Positions 11,326-23,440 of a stretch of 64,000 nt of DNA are shown here, piece after piece. The DNA lies in NCBI GenBank assembly GCA_004352715.1, contig SCFE01000072.1, positions 1,161,596 through 1,225,595 of the forward strand, written 5' to 3'. A program made the translations under genes and the position numbers. The notes under the pieces were generated by a model. The model searched no databases. It was not told where the DNA came from and saw nothing but the letters and a program-made list of their open reading frames with translations. Numbering within the stretch: the stretch's first letter is position 1; each line of letters starts with the position of its first letter. The DNA is from Hofstenia miamia. Taxonomy: Eukaryota; Xenacoelomorpha; Acoela.

Positions 11326-13360
11326 AATGAGAATCTACATAATCAGGTAAAGAAGTGTGCAAGTGTAAAAAATCTTCATTTGATACGCATTGTTTATTTG
11401 ATATAGTCGCTTTAAGACTGATTCCGCAATTTGTCTCTCTTTGCGAAGAATAGATATTGTTCAATGTTCTAAGTAAAAAATGCCATTTTTTAAATTAAAT
11501 CGACAAAATCATGTATATGCAAAAATAATACTTGTAAATTTGGTAGCATGAACAGTCCTATACGTAGTAAATTACTGAATATGGAAAACATAAATACTAG
11601 TGAATATTAAAAAAGAATAAATAAATGCTGACTAGATCACCTTAATATTGTATATTATCAACTAACACTTAGATCACATCAACATTAAATGTGTAAACAT
11701 AAAAACCAGATTTGCCATTGCCATGTGAATTAGCCCCCGCGTTTATTTGCCAATACAGAAAAGACACCAATAATGTAGAATTAAACATCTAATACTAAAT
11801 TCTCTCAATTCTCAATAGATGGCATTAGCAAACTGTCATTGCCAACACTGCCAACATTGGCCTAATATTGGCAATGGATAAATCGTTTATTGGCAAGCGC
11901 AAGAATGTAAATAATAATACTTTAAGATTTTTCAAAAGTTTTGGCTTGGAGGCCCGAAATAGGTTTCGTACTATTTGTTCCAATTTCTTACTGCATTTTG
12001 GGAAACTCAATATGTAGCACGCCTCATATACAATTTCTAGTTATTTTGAGTTTTTTAAACCTAGAAAGCAAGAGTTATCAAATTTGACCACTTTGCGCAC
12101 CTTAAATGCATTTGTAATACCTCATATAATGAGAATTTAAATACTTCTAACATCTAATTTTGTGTGCTCTAAATCAAGGTATTGTTAACAACAGTTTTTT
12201 TAATAATCAATCTTATCTTTTTACCAGAACCCGATCCGTCAATTTGATAATTGAAACCGGGTCATTCTCGATTGCATTTCAGTAGCTATGAATTGTTACT
12301 CAATCTATCATTTCTGTTCTGTCTGGCATGAAGCAAAACCATAAAGCTAAGTACTGATTTGAACTATACAGAATTTACTAGATGAAGCCAAAATAATGTC
12401 AAATTAATCAAACACCATAGATGAAATCACACATCAATCTGATCCTGTTTTATCATGAAGCTAATTTGTAACGCCCTAGTTGGATCTCAAACCTGACCTG
12501 ACCTGTTCAATTCGTATAGATCTGATAAAAAAATTCTGACCTTACTCAATATTATTTTTATTTGGTTTGCAAAAATATAGATTTTTACTGAAGCAAAATT
12601 CCCGCCTTGAAAAACGAGAATATTTATTGCAAATCAAAGAAAGTGAAGATGGAGAGCCTTGGTAATTGGAAGATCCAGAACTTAAATAGTTGTAGGATGT
12701 TGAATATTATGTGATTTATTTTTCAAGCAATATCGTTTCCTACCACAGAATTGGTTTTTCTGTCACAAACAGCAACTCATGAAAATATGAGTTAATGTTG
12801 TATTCCTATTTGTGTTAAAAATCTCAAACCTTTAGATCATTATTATTTTAAGCATTTTTACTAATTATTAAATATCATAAAAGGTGTTATCATTACCTGT
12901 GGTTAAGATGATACTAGGATTGCTAATATACGGATATAGCACAAGGATTACCTGCATTCAGGTGTATGAAGCAATAAACAATGCTATGCAAATTTTTTTA
13001 CATATACATTACTTTATTTGAATTCAATTAATATGTGAATGAAATTTTCTTGAATTCTGGGAATACCCATGGCATCAAACATTGTATACCAGAGATGAAA
13101 GCGGTATTATGCAATGGCGACCATGACTGGTCTGGTTCCGGTCATACTCTTACCAGTGACCGGAGCTGGCCGTTTTGGTACCCAAGCTACTCTCATGTGG
13201 ATACCGACTTTGACTGATCCTCACACTATAAAGTACCGATTTTAACCCCTTTACATCGTTTCACCGTATTTATAGGTAGAATTTTTTGTACCATTTTTGA
13301 CAGTTGGAGGGGAACTCAAGGTTAGCTTGATTAGTGCATGCAGAGATGATTAATTCCTAA
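11326..13360. other. AT-rich segment without a recognised gene
   Basis: No supported frames. Two GC-richer patches (12225-12270 with ACCCGATCC and ACCGGGTC; 12480-12530 with a tandem CCTGA) look like worn copies of the GC-rich transposon ends seen elsewhere, but I could not define an element. A patch at 13110-13220 is also GC-richer and unassigned. Confidence 0.4.
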
Positions 13361-13616
13361 TCTGTAGTAATCATCAGAGCTTTCAAATCAAATTCATAAT
13401 TTTCAATCATTCAAATCAAATTTTTACAAGAATTCCAAAATTGCAAATCAAATTTTGTAAAATTCTAATTTCAAACCAAACTTTAAAATTCAAATTTTGA
13501 CAAAATTTACCCCCAATACTATTCCTTTGGTAAATTTTGAAATATATAAGTTTAGAATTATTTTTAATAAAGAAAATGAAAACCTCTGAATAGAATTAAT
13601 ATTGGATTGGCAAATT

Positions 13617-13786
13617 TATTCATTTAAGTATCCCCTGACACTAATTCACAGCATGTTTGAAAAATTAGCTAACAGTGAAAACACTGCAAAATTTATGACT
13701 TATTCATTTAAGTATCCCCTGACACTAATTCACAGCATGTTTGAAAAATTTGGTTAACAGTGAAAACACTGCAAAATTTATGACTA
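13617..13786. repeat. Tandem duplication, 84-bp period, two copies
   Basis: The unit beginning TATTCATTTAAGTATCCCCT at 13617 repeats at 13701, with one 2-bp insertion and otherwise near identity. The upstream 13360-13530 is a degenerate run of CAAATCAAATTT-like words. Confidence 0.9.
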
Positions 13787-13957
13787 TTGTAGAATCATCA
13801 CCCAGGCTGAGATGTGCTCTTTACAGTATCTATTTAGTTAACCGGCCATGCAGTTCTCCTTAGTGGGGTAATGTCTATCTTTTTCGAACCATCTGTCTCC
13901 ACTATAATTCACACTAGAATCAACTAACATTAGATTCCACGTAAGCATAATAAGTAA

Positions 13958-14168
13958 CAGGAGCGTACGCAGGATTTTCTGACGGGGGGGACATCATCAT
14001 CATTTTTTTTTAAAATATTGAGAAAATATACCCTAAAAAATGCATTTCACGATCCTAGATTTTAAATTTTTCAATTTTTTACGAATTTTTTTTTGATTTA
14101 TCCAGTCAAAATCAAATGTTGAAACCTGACGGGGGCATTCCACCATGCCCCCCCTGTGTACGCCACTG
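13958..14168 (-). mobile_element. hAT-like MITE, family A, copy 1
   Basis: 211 bp, with ends CAGGAGCGTACGCAGG and GTGTACGCCACTG, flanked by a perfect 8-bp duplication ATAAGTAA (13950-13957 and 14169-14176). The same family recurs at 27835-28063 and 37002-37246; this copy is in the opposite orientation. Eight-base duplications and CAGNGGCG ends are the hallmark of hAT transposons. It has no coding capacity. Confidence 0.92.
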
Positions 14169-14176
14169 ATAAGTAA

Positions 14177-16256
14177 CAACTACTGTTTAGGTAGCTCCAA
14201 GTGATTCCAGTTCGAACAGTTCAATATTACAGAAGTGGGCAACTGCCTGAAGCAGGATCCAGTCAGCAAGAGTCCATCTGCTGTTCCGAGGTTTCCATAT
14301 TCCAGCAACTCAGCTCAAGTTCACAAGGACAATGTTTATTATGTGTGCTAATAAAAACCAGTCACAATTCGACTTATCTCTCACACTCAATGTTGTGTAG
14401 TGTTAACATAATAACATAATAAACAATGATGCATTGACACTATATGCTAAACAAATAATAACTACGAAATGACTAGAGCAGCTTCCTAGCCTACATTTAA
14501 TACAGTTAAAATAGCAATAAGGCACGACACTAGCTGCGACAAGATAAAAAGTAAGGGAAGTGATGCAAATTCAACACGTTAACAACACCGTTAACAAATG
14601 GTGTTTTACGTTAACATGACTGTAAACCAAATCATTAATTAACACTCAAAATAAATTCGCTAAAGCTGATGTTTACGTTAAAGGCTGTTTTTTCCGCAAA
14701 TGTTATTACAAATAACTTTGACATATTTAGGTTGGCATATTTCTTGAAATATATCAATGTAAATCAATTTATTAAGAGTATATTGGCATTTGAAGCTAGA
14801 ATTGTTGTTTACGGTGCATTTTCAATTGTTAACGTATTGAACTTGGATCATTTCCCTAACTATATACAAACTAACTATAAACTACAGCAGCTTCCTAACC
14901 TACATTTAAAAATAATAAAAAGTTAACAATATGTCGTGAAACCGAATTTTTACTCAGGAATTTAATAACACAATGTGTAGCTGAGAAAGGAAACTAAATC
15001 TCTAAGATTTAATCCGAAAATCACGAATGTTCAAATTACCAACATGGGTTTGAACTCGAACTCTTGAAAGTATATCAAAAAGTCTGATGCTGAATACTTA
15101 AAATACAAAAAGACTCCTGTCTATGATAATGTTTCAACACCACAAAGATTCTTGTCAATGTCTCTCAAACTCTACTCAGTGAATCCGACTATTTCTAAAA
15201 CCAACTGAGTGTACAGGATTGTAACAATAATTTTACTTTATTTTCTTATACTGCAAGTGCAATACTATATGCAATTGTAAGTTTGATTTTAAAAGCATAT
15301 TTTCAAACTCAGTCTTGAACTAGTAATTTACTAAATACCTCCAATAAATTGAACACGCTTGTGCTTTATTTTGTATTAGATTTTAATACAATAAGAAATG
15401 TTAACCGAATTCTATTATAAAGCAAAATAAGCCATGAATAAGGATGCGAAATTATTTCAATCCTTTGCGATTTCCCTTTCTATTACAGTTTTTGTCGTTC
15501 CAAACAACTGTTTCAAAAGAACACAAGTTAATTCAGTGTTAATCGACTTTTCTGTTAAACTATAGGTGCAAGTAATTTTCTTACTTTAAAAGAACACACC
15601 GAATTACTTTGAACTATTTTCTATAGTTTTAAGAGAAATTGTCAGCAAAGTATTTCACTGCTCGAATTTACTATTGTTTTTAAGGTACTTCTCAGTTCCT
15701 ATAGTAAACTAAGTTTATTAATTAGAATGCGCAACATATTTTCTCCCAACGGTTAATTAATGCTGAAAACAAGGGATAATGTTTAATTTACAACACTATA
15801 TTCCACGTACTTCTAAAACCAAATCCTTCTTCACTTTGTGGAACAATTTCTGCGATTACTTTAGCTTGAGATAAATGGAATCGCTGTCTTTATTTTACTA
15901 CGTTTGGTGTATTCACACCACTATTTTCGTTGCTATTGAAAATACAAGGAAATTCTTAAAGCATAAAACTGAATACTTAGCTTCTCTCGGTAAGCTGTCT
16001 TAAATTCCTATTATTTATTTTGAAATATTTACTCTAATATAAGTAAATCGAAATCAAAATACAAGACAACCGTAACTAATTTATTTTACAAAAAAAGAAT
16101 AACTAAACAAGGATAAACTAAAATTTTAAGTGACTTAAAATACCAGTTATAATTAAAACTCAACGACACTTTCACCATTAAAGAAGTCTGGATTCTAGAA
16201 CAAAGTTTTACCTGATTTTTATCACCACTGAATTCTGAAATCACTTCGTAAACAAA
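14177..16256. other. AT-rich segment without a recognised gene
   Basis: Short frames only (72 codons at 14201, 85 codons at 14669), neither resembling a known family. The phrase CAGCTTCCTARCCTACATTTA occurs near 14479 and 14887, hinting at a small repeat. Confidence 0.4.
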
Positions 16257-16346
16257 ACAGAGAAATTATCTTTAACCAAGACTATGAAACAGAGAAATTG
16301 TCTTTAACCAAGACTACGAAACAGAGAAATTGTCTTTAACCAAGAC
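16257..16346. repeat. Tandem repeat, 32-bp unit, about 2.8 copies
   Basis: Unit ACAGAGAAATTRTCTTTAAC plus CAAGACTAYGAA repeats at 16257, 16289 and 16321. The last copy is partial. Differences are one or two bases per unit. Confidence 0.93.
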
Positions 16347-18702
16347 TTCTCAGTTTATCAAACGGGAGAGGGGTTTATTTTTCTTTCTATCTTGACAGCC
16401 TTTTTATACCCTGCTCTACGTCATTGATCTCTGGTTGGAGGTCTATTTTTAAATCCAGAATTAAATTGACATTTTGGGTACTTCTAAGAGTTTAATGTCA
16501 CGCCTATCATCCTCTCTTTGGCTTGAGTACTTTTTAGTTATTCAGTTGTTTTTCTTTTTATATTACCTCGTTAAGCTTTTCAAAGGCTTTTTAAACATCT
16601 CTTTCTCACGCAATAGCCCCTTAAGATGATGCAAGCTTCTCTCGATTTTGGTAAACATAATAACAAATGCGGTAAGTGCCAATTTTCAAAGCATTTTTCC
16701 GAAAAATGAATTTACAAATTAGAAAAATGATTTAATGAAAAGAGAAATTTAGTGAGTTCGTAATTCATCGTTTAGAATTAATTTTAAATTCTCGAAAATT
16801 AGAAATTTTTCCAAACATTTTGGAATTCAGGAACTGGATCAGATTCCACTTTTATCACAAATACGATACAATAAATAAAATGGTAGTTATTCGTCAATTA
16901 TAGGTCTCCTATTGTGTGTAAAATTTGGATCTAACATAAGATGGATAATAGTTCAACACACCTAAGAATGAGTTAAATTCCGAGGAATTTATTTTCCATC
17001 AACATAATATTTCATTTGTAATTCGTTGCTTATTCAATTTCTCCAGTCCACTTAGAATATTTCTGCGTGGCTCATGGTTGTGCGCTAAAATTAACGTGGA
17101 GCGAGTTGTCCACTAGTGATTTGTCAAAAAGTGAAAGCGGCAGATATTTGCTTAACAATTTTTCAAATTGCTACAAAATTATGTCCACATGTATGTTGGT
17201 CTCTTTTATTGATTTACCTGAAATAATTAGTGAGCAATTTCAACATTCTTATTGTTTCAAGGGCATTTACCACTATAAAACAATCTAATTTTTCTATATA
17301 AACAATGTACTATAAAAGATTAATTTATGTTCTGCTCAAGGCAATACATAATATGTATAGTTTTTCCAAGAAAAAGTATAGCTGCTTTATAACCGTTTCG
17401 ATTTCCACTATATATATTTAGATAGCCATTACTCTGCAAATTCTTATCCGATTCCTTAGCTATTTTCACCATTATTTAGAGCTCCTTTAGTTCTATATCC
17501 CAATGTTTCTATCATATGTATAATTACTATTCCCTTCCGTTATTAATTTATTATAACTTTATTTATACGGTTTTTCGACTATATCAACTAACCGATTTCG
17601 GAATACTATAGCTCTGCCAGTTTTGATCTTATGGATTAGGTTTATATATCAAAACGTAGACAATCTTTAGCTCCATGTAAAACTATTTTTTATTTTTTTT
17701 GTTTACTAAATCTCATCTATTGCCTTGGTTCCACTATATATAATTCATTTTGTTAGAAAATATAGGAAAAATCTGCACTATGTGGTTTTTAACCTAGATC
17801 ATTGCTACATGTATATTCAATTACACATTAGTCAAATAAATATGCATTTCCTTGTATGTAATTAAACTATTTCTAGGAAATATCAAACTTGAAATCAAAT
17901 ATTCAAACCTTCAAATTACAAATCAAACTTTGAATTTAATAATACTCAATTGTTTAGATGAAGACGGAAAGTCTGAAAGGTATTCAAATTTCAAAATTCA
18001 TTTTCGACAAACTATAAAAGCTCTTGTAACTATTCCACGAACGTTATAATAAAAGTGGCGAATATGTAACCGTGCACAATTTCCCAATGAATGATGTTAT
18101 GTACAAAATCTGGGTAAAATGAAGTTGAAGAGAAGAATTCACGAAATGTTGGCGGATGTGCACTTTATTTTATTGAAAGCGATTATGCTTCTGCAAAAAG
18201 ACTGTCAAGCAAAGAGCTTAAAAAGAAAGCAACAAAAACTACAACTATTCCATTTGTTTTCCTTACTTGTCTTTCATACTATGCTAGTGAACAAACTTCA
18301 TCCACAGAACCGGCCGCTTGTAATACGTAACTGTACAGATATTTTTCCACTACAACAACTTTGTATACAGAATGAATTAACTGTTTATTATATTGAGACA
18401 TTTAAATATAAAGAGTACCAACTGCTTAAAGAAGATAACTTCAGGCATGTTTATGAAAGTAAACTTTGATAAATCAAATGGTCTAAGTGTAGAAAAAAAA
18501 ATCATCGTTGACATTGAGTCATTTTCAGATGCCATATTTGTTGGTAGTACAGAAGTTACTCAGCAAAAATTACGTTCATCTATAATTACTAGAAATTCGC
18601 AATTCTGTAATTTGTTTTCATTTCTAGAATCAATTGATATCTATTATAACTATGAAGTATGGCATCATTTAAGTAAATAATTATTAGAGAATCTATTGAT
18701 TA
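16347..18702. other. AT-rich segment without a recognised gene
   Basis: Frames at 17067-17288, 17852-18049, 18119-18469 and 18393-18680 (plus) are open but show no domain, motif or splice context I recognise. The pair at 18119-18680 (116 and 95 codons, overlapping in different frames) is the least unlikely to be an old coding remnant. Confidence 0.35.
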
Positions 18703-19026
18703 CAAACTTGTCAATGAGAAGAAATTTTTAAACTCTACTCGTTTTACTTTTGAGAATTTTCGGCTCGGCTCACATACAACCATTCAATGAGGCTCGTTTT
18801 AGCGCGATATTTTTTTTTAAATAATTGCCCTCTCAGAAATTTTTACAAAGCTCTTCCTATTATTTAATATACATTTTAAAAAAAGAACTATATAAAATAA
18901 GAAAAATCTGCAAAACAAATAAAAAACAGAACTATAAATTTTTGCTTGATATGACAAAGAGTCATTTTGGGCTCGGTGTATATCAAATGCTGTGCTCAAG
19001 CTCGTCTCGGCTTGTTGAAAAGTCTG
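18703..19026 (+). mobile_element. hAT-like MITE, family B (CTCGG-end), copy 1
   Basis: 324 bp. Starts CAAACTTGTCAATGAG and ends CTTGTTGAAAAGTCTG, an inverted pair of the family end CAGACTTGTCAACGAG. The flanking 8-mers are ATTGATTA (18695-18702) and ATTGATTT (19027-19034), a 7/8 target duplication. Internal GGCTCGGCTC arrays and the GTGCTCAAGCTCG block are shared with copies at 24878, 35740 and 36899. Confidence 0.85.
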
Positions 19027-19173
19027 ATTGATTTTGACAGTCAAGTTTTTCACAATCTGTGCCATTTCTTTAGAGAACAATTACAATTAATCGATAAAGA
19101 ACCATGTCAACGGCATTTCCAAATTCGGACTTTACCTTTTCGGCATTTCATTTGACAAACTTTGTGTTTGGTC

Positions 19174-19848
19174 TGGTGATGGGCATTCAATAAAGAACTG
19201 TACCGAACCGACCCAACACGCAATTTGGTCAACCGAAACCGACTAGAACCGACTATTGATTTCTTCACCCGACTTGATTATCAATTCACTTATCTTACAT
19301 TACTCGAAAAAAAGTAAATACACAACATAAAAATGTGCATGAATCACAAACAAATAAATGCAAACAAAATAGCAGTAAAGTTAAAAAATGCTATTAGTGC
19401 AAAAATTGTTCTCGTAAAAAAAGTTGATTGTCAATAGTGTATAGGGAAAGTTGTTGACGTCGCTTTCCAAGCATCATACACAAATATTTGTTCCGCCATC
19501 TTTCAAACTCAGAATGCTGATCTCCTGTCAAGGTATCTGGTGTGAATCGGGTGCTAAACGTGGAGCCAATCATATGAAGGACTATTAACTTACTATATAT
19601 TCCCCTTGTCCATTGCTGATGTAGGTTGCTTACATCTGCGAGACTAAAAGCCGCGAAAAATAATTTAAGTAATTAACTTAAAAAAATTATACTGCATTTT
19701 ATCCAGATTATCATACCCGACAATTACCCGACAGAACCTGCTCCACGAGCGTATCCGACCCAACCCGAACCGAATCCAAATTATTGCGCCCACACCCGAT
19801 ACGAACCCGATACCCGACATCGGTTCGGGCACCCGATGTCGATCTCTG
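19174..19848. mobile_element. hAT-like non-autonomous element, family C, copy 1
   Basis: Starts TGGTGATGGGCATTCAATAA; the end, read inward, is CAGAGATCGACATCGGGT. Both ends carry arrays of CCGACCC/ACCCGA words (19198-19270 and 19725-19840). Flanks are GTTTGGTC and CTTTGATC (6/8), compatible with a worn 8-bp duplication. A shorter relative lies at 46447-46758. No coding frame. Confidence 0.65.
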
Positions 19849-19856
19849 CTTTGATC

Positions 19857-20475
19857 TTAATGATGTTATTTCATTAATATCTTCAAAGCAGCTGTCTAGT
19901 TAGTAACTAACAGAATTTTAAAATAAATAACATTTGAATCGCATCAAATGACTTGCGAAGTATTAATAGTTATTTTTTACAACCCTCAGATAAATCGGAA
20001 TCTTGTCTTTAACGTTTCCAGAAAATGGCAAATATCTAAAGAATAATCTTTGTTAAGCATAGCATATAACATGAGCATCGAAGTTTCATTTTAATGTCTT
20101 TGACTTTGTGCATATTTTAAAAAGTATTGAAGCAAATTGGATTTGACGTCTGAAATTCAAGTTCCCGAACCCAGAATTTTATCAACAAATGTTGATCGCA
20201 GATTTCAATTTTATTAGAAGTCTATCTTCGCGGAAAAACAGTATGTTTTAAGATGTAAAGCATTTGAATAGAAAGTGTTTATGCTACTTCTATTGAAGTT
20301 CTAAAGATTTTTCAGGCCACTTCTGTATTCTCTACTCGAAACAATTGCTGCACTCAAAATTTTCTATAAACGCAATGAACATTATTGTCATGCCACGATT
20401 TTTCTTAAACTTAAAAATAATTTATGGAAAAACAAAAATAGATATAAAAAAATGAGAGATTACACTATATTTTCT
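19857..20475. other. Unassigned AT-rich segment
   Basis: No gene, repeat or motif recognised on either strand. Confidence 0.4.
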
Positions 20476-20479
20476 TTAA

Positions 20480-21250
20480 TTAATACTGCTAATCTCATGA
20501 ATTATTGAGGGTATAGACGATCTATGATGTCGTTCAGTTCTTGTGAATATGCTTGAGTAATAAATGCAAGTCCGTTCATTTTTATTAAAGGGTAAGGATG
20601 TTGAAGGGTAATTCATTTGAAGAGTGGATTTAAAGAATTTTGTACAAACCTCACGACGACGTTTAGTCAGCTGATTAGGACTATATGAAGGAAAAGACAC
20701 GATTGTATATGTGTTATACTTGAATGGCTAGTTCGGTATTCACATGGACATGCTAGATGAGAGAGGTGATCCATGACAGACAATATACTTCCATTCGCGA
20801 AGTTCTGCAAGGAGTTTAGTGAAACATCAAGTCGACTTAAAATATGAAGGTGTTAGTTACATCTCTTTATTAGCTTATTAACATGTTGAATGACATCTCA
20901 TTCCTTAACTGCCAGTTCAATGTATGCGGTCCACAAGGCACCCATGGTAGTTTAAGTTCTGTAGCTGATGCCTCCATGTTCGAAGCGTTATCAGTCGTAA
21001 CGTCTTGAACGTTACTCTTTTCGATACCCAACTCTTCCAAGAGAGTTTTGATAAGATCGGCAATCTCTTGACTTCTATGTGCTAAATCTGCTTCGTTGAA
21101 ACCATAAATGTCAATGCATCGACATTTAACTTTAAAATCAGATTTAACGTATGCAATAAATATCTCCAAATAGCTTTCATTGTTAACTCCTTTCCAGAAA
21201 TCTGCTGGAAAAGTTTTTTACGTTGTTGTTTTATTAATAATAAACTTATA
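20480..21250 (-). pseudogene. hAT-superfamily transposase fragment
   Basis: On the minus strand, near 21215-21150, FWKGVNNESYLEIFIAYV matches the hAT catalytic block ('D.WTS..N..Y......HF'). It continues through the 99-codon frame (21169-20870) with QEIADLIKTLLEELGIEKSN, DVTTDNASNM and CGPHTLNWQL, the standard 'TDNA.NM......I.C..H.LNL' segment with the second catalytic Asp. Coding resemblance fades, with stops, down to about 20480. The C-terminal dimerisation domain and BED finger are missing. It could have mobilised the hAT-like MITEs when intact, but no matching ends flank it. Confidence 0.8.
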
Positions 21251-21407
21251 AATAGACAATTAATCCATGCTAGCATTCTTAAACTTTTCTAAATTTTCCC
21301 TCTATACTCTATATGCACTGACGAAGCTATACGTATATAGCGGAACACGTTTGCGGAATAAATCTTTCATAATATGCTAAGTCTTAGCAAAATATCATTT
21401 AATTTTA

Positions 21408-21426
21408 TATATATATATATATATAT
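21408..21426. repeat. (TA)n microsatellite
   Basis: Short perfect TA tract abutting the decayed channel exon copy at 21427. Confidence 0.9.
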
Positions 21427-21545
21427 ACTCAATTTCACTGATCAATGACTGGGGTCTTAAACCGCACAATACTTGCATTTGGACACCAGAATCCTATTTT
21501 ACTCTAACTCATTTTATGCTGCTCTCCAAAAAACTGGGTTTTTAA
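21427..21545 (-). pseudogene. Decayed duplicate of a K2P channel exon 3' end
   Basis: The minus strand reads PQSLISEIEYI, matching PQSFINEIEY at the 3' end of the channel exon at 28143-28491, including the same GAAATTGA|GTAT splice-donor context. Further upstream GAGCAGCATAAAATG, a weaker ATTCTGGTGTCC and TGCAAGTATTGTG track the intact exon's codons for E-Q-R-K, I-F-E-C and C-K-C-C. Two frame changes and stops show it is dead. It lies about 240 bp downstream of the proposed last channel exon, so it is a partial tandem or dispersed duplicate rather than part of the gene. Confidence 0.6.
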
Positions 21546-21784
21546 TGTTTTTGATTGCTTTTGTGAATACGATGTGTTTTAAGGAAAACCTCTTTGAGCT
21601 TTTCTAAGATTTGAATCAAAGTTATAAACATTTTTCAAACAGCAGACTCTTAAATGTACATGCATTAATATAGTAAAGTGTGGCCTTATCATCTTTCTTC
21701 TGACTTCAAGGTTTACAATACTTATGAAACTATATAAATATTTACTGCCTTAATAACAATAATTCATCAAAATATCAAAGCTTC

Positions 21785-21998
21785 TTATTTAAATTCAGTG
21801 ATAACTTCTTCTATATTTACAGCAGTATGTTTTTCGTCTGGATCCAAATCCAAAGACTTTGGTCGTTGTGTTGTTTTTACAATTTTTGACGATTTCTTCA
21901 GTCCAAAGTTAAATGTGCGCGAACGTGTTCTGCGGCCGCCGCCGCTTCTTTGAGTAGAAATTCGTCGAACAATTTTATGAGACAGTGAAAATTTCGTT
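21785..21998 (-). CDS. K2P potassium channel, proposed last exon (C-terminal tail)
   Basis: An open, non-ATG stretch on the minus strand runs about 80 codons to a TAA at 21785-21787. It contains RRISTQRSGGGRRTRSRTFN, then KKSSKIVKTTQRPKSLDPDE, and ends VNIEEVITEFK. A consensus-like acceptor CATTTAG precedes 21998; using it gives phase 2, matching the donor GA|GTATGC of the exon at 28143-28491 so that the frame continues. A basic, Ser/Thr-rich cytoplasmic tail is normal for K2P channels, where it carries regulation and trafficking signals. Linking it to the channel 6 kb upstream rests on phase, strand and order only; it may belong to another gene. Confidence 0.45.
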
Positions 21999-22040
21999 CT
22001 AAATGTTCTTTTAAGAGTATATGCATATGATTATTGAAAA

Positions 22041-23440
22041 TGTGAATATATAGAAATCCCTGGCTGTAGGGAATGAGTCTACTAATTATGCCTTTCAATC
22101 AGAATCATTTGAATTCTTTCTGTAGGTTCATAACTAGCTTATGTTAAATCCAAAAACACGGTTGGCTATATTACAAATTTTAGATCAAATTTTCACGGTT
22201 GATAAATATTACAAAAACAAAATAATTTACTTATTTTCCTGTACTACACATAATATCTTTGTCATATCAGCTCACACCATGGTGTGGGGAGCCTGGTATA
22301 CGGAGTTGTGTTCCAGTGAATCTTCGAGAATAATATGAAAAGACTGTATTCAATTTTAAGACTAACTCATTTTTTACTATATTTAACTTAACACAAAATC
22401 AATCTCGTACTAAGAATTTATTAATGGCCTACAATCTTCAACAATTTAGAACATGTTAAAACTTTAGAATTTCGATAGAAGTTGTTTGTGATATTTTCAT
22501 GGTGCCTTTACCTGTTTTACTTTATCTTGGCCACCTGTTCCTCCTAGGTTTGTAAAGAGAAACTTTCTTTTCACCGCTAGCAACCTCAATTTGATACATG
22601 CAATAATTTCTAGCGCCAAATGTATTGAGTAAAAATAATAAATCATATAGCAATAATTTTAAATCATGAAGAAGTGGTTCATATAAGTGCAAGAAGATAT
22701 CTTCGAGATGATTGAATAACTAAAAGTTCGCTCACGTTAATGCCACTTTGGTTCATAAAATTATTGCCAGGCTTGTAGCAGCCTTGGTGCTGTAAATTCA
22801 AGTTATTTGATACACAAAATTGCTTTCTCCTTTAACATGGACTCCTGGAGCTTTACAATTATGGAGAATTAGAAATCTTTTGAATATACATAATTCCTAA
22901 CTATTTTGTTTCACTGTAACAACCACTGCTATCTTTTTTCTCAAAAAGAGTAAATTTGGAAAAGATGGGAAAAAGCAATATTGTGTTAGTTTCATAATTA
23001 AGGCAAGAGTTTTAACACATATTCTCCAAGTTGACCCTTTCTCAAATTCGCTTCTTTTTTGGAAATATAAAAGCATATTACTTAGCACATATTTTATTTT
23101 CAACTAACATAACACCTAAATCTTAAGTCCATAATTTCTAGATTGCTTTGCATAAAGACAATCAGAGGAGAGCAACATTTGCAGGGAATAAAAGTGTTTA
23201 TCAGGTGTTTGGAAAAGGAAGAGACATTTATATTTTCCCCAAAATCTTTCAAATTTATCTCTGATAAGTTAACTTTATTTCAAATACCTAAAAACGTTGA
23301 TTTCTCATCAAAAACAGCATATATTTAGAAATAATAATGAAGTTATTTTGGCTTACGTAATCAATGAAGAAATATGGTCCATAGTCATTACGTCAAAAGA
23401 AAGGTACATTTTAATATTTCAAAAAGCTTCTCGTCACATA
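22041..23440. other. AT-rich segment without a recognised gene
   Basis: Only short chance frames (22141-22338, 22897-23103, 23143-23328). No repeats recognised. Confidence 0.4.

Noticed and set aside
15041-15080. tRNA-like T-loop phrase GGGTTTGAACTCGAACTC
   Set aside because: No matching acceptor stem, D arm or anticodon arm could be drawn; a similar phrase near 28790 also lacks a cloverleaf.
18119-18680. Two overlapping plus-strand frames of 116 and 95 codons
   Set aside because: No motif, no splice context and different frames; composition is compatible with chance in AT-rich DNA, though an old relic is possible.
21898-22098. 66-codon minus-strand frame with an alanine run
   Set aside because: It is an out-of-frame reading of the proposed channel tail exon; the Gly/Arg-rich frame is longer, splice-compatible and ends in a normal stop.
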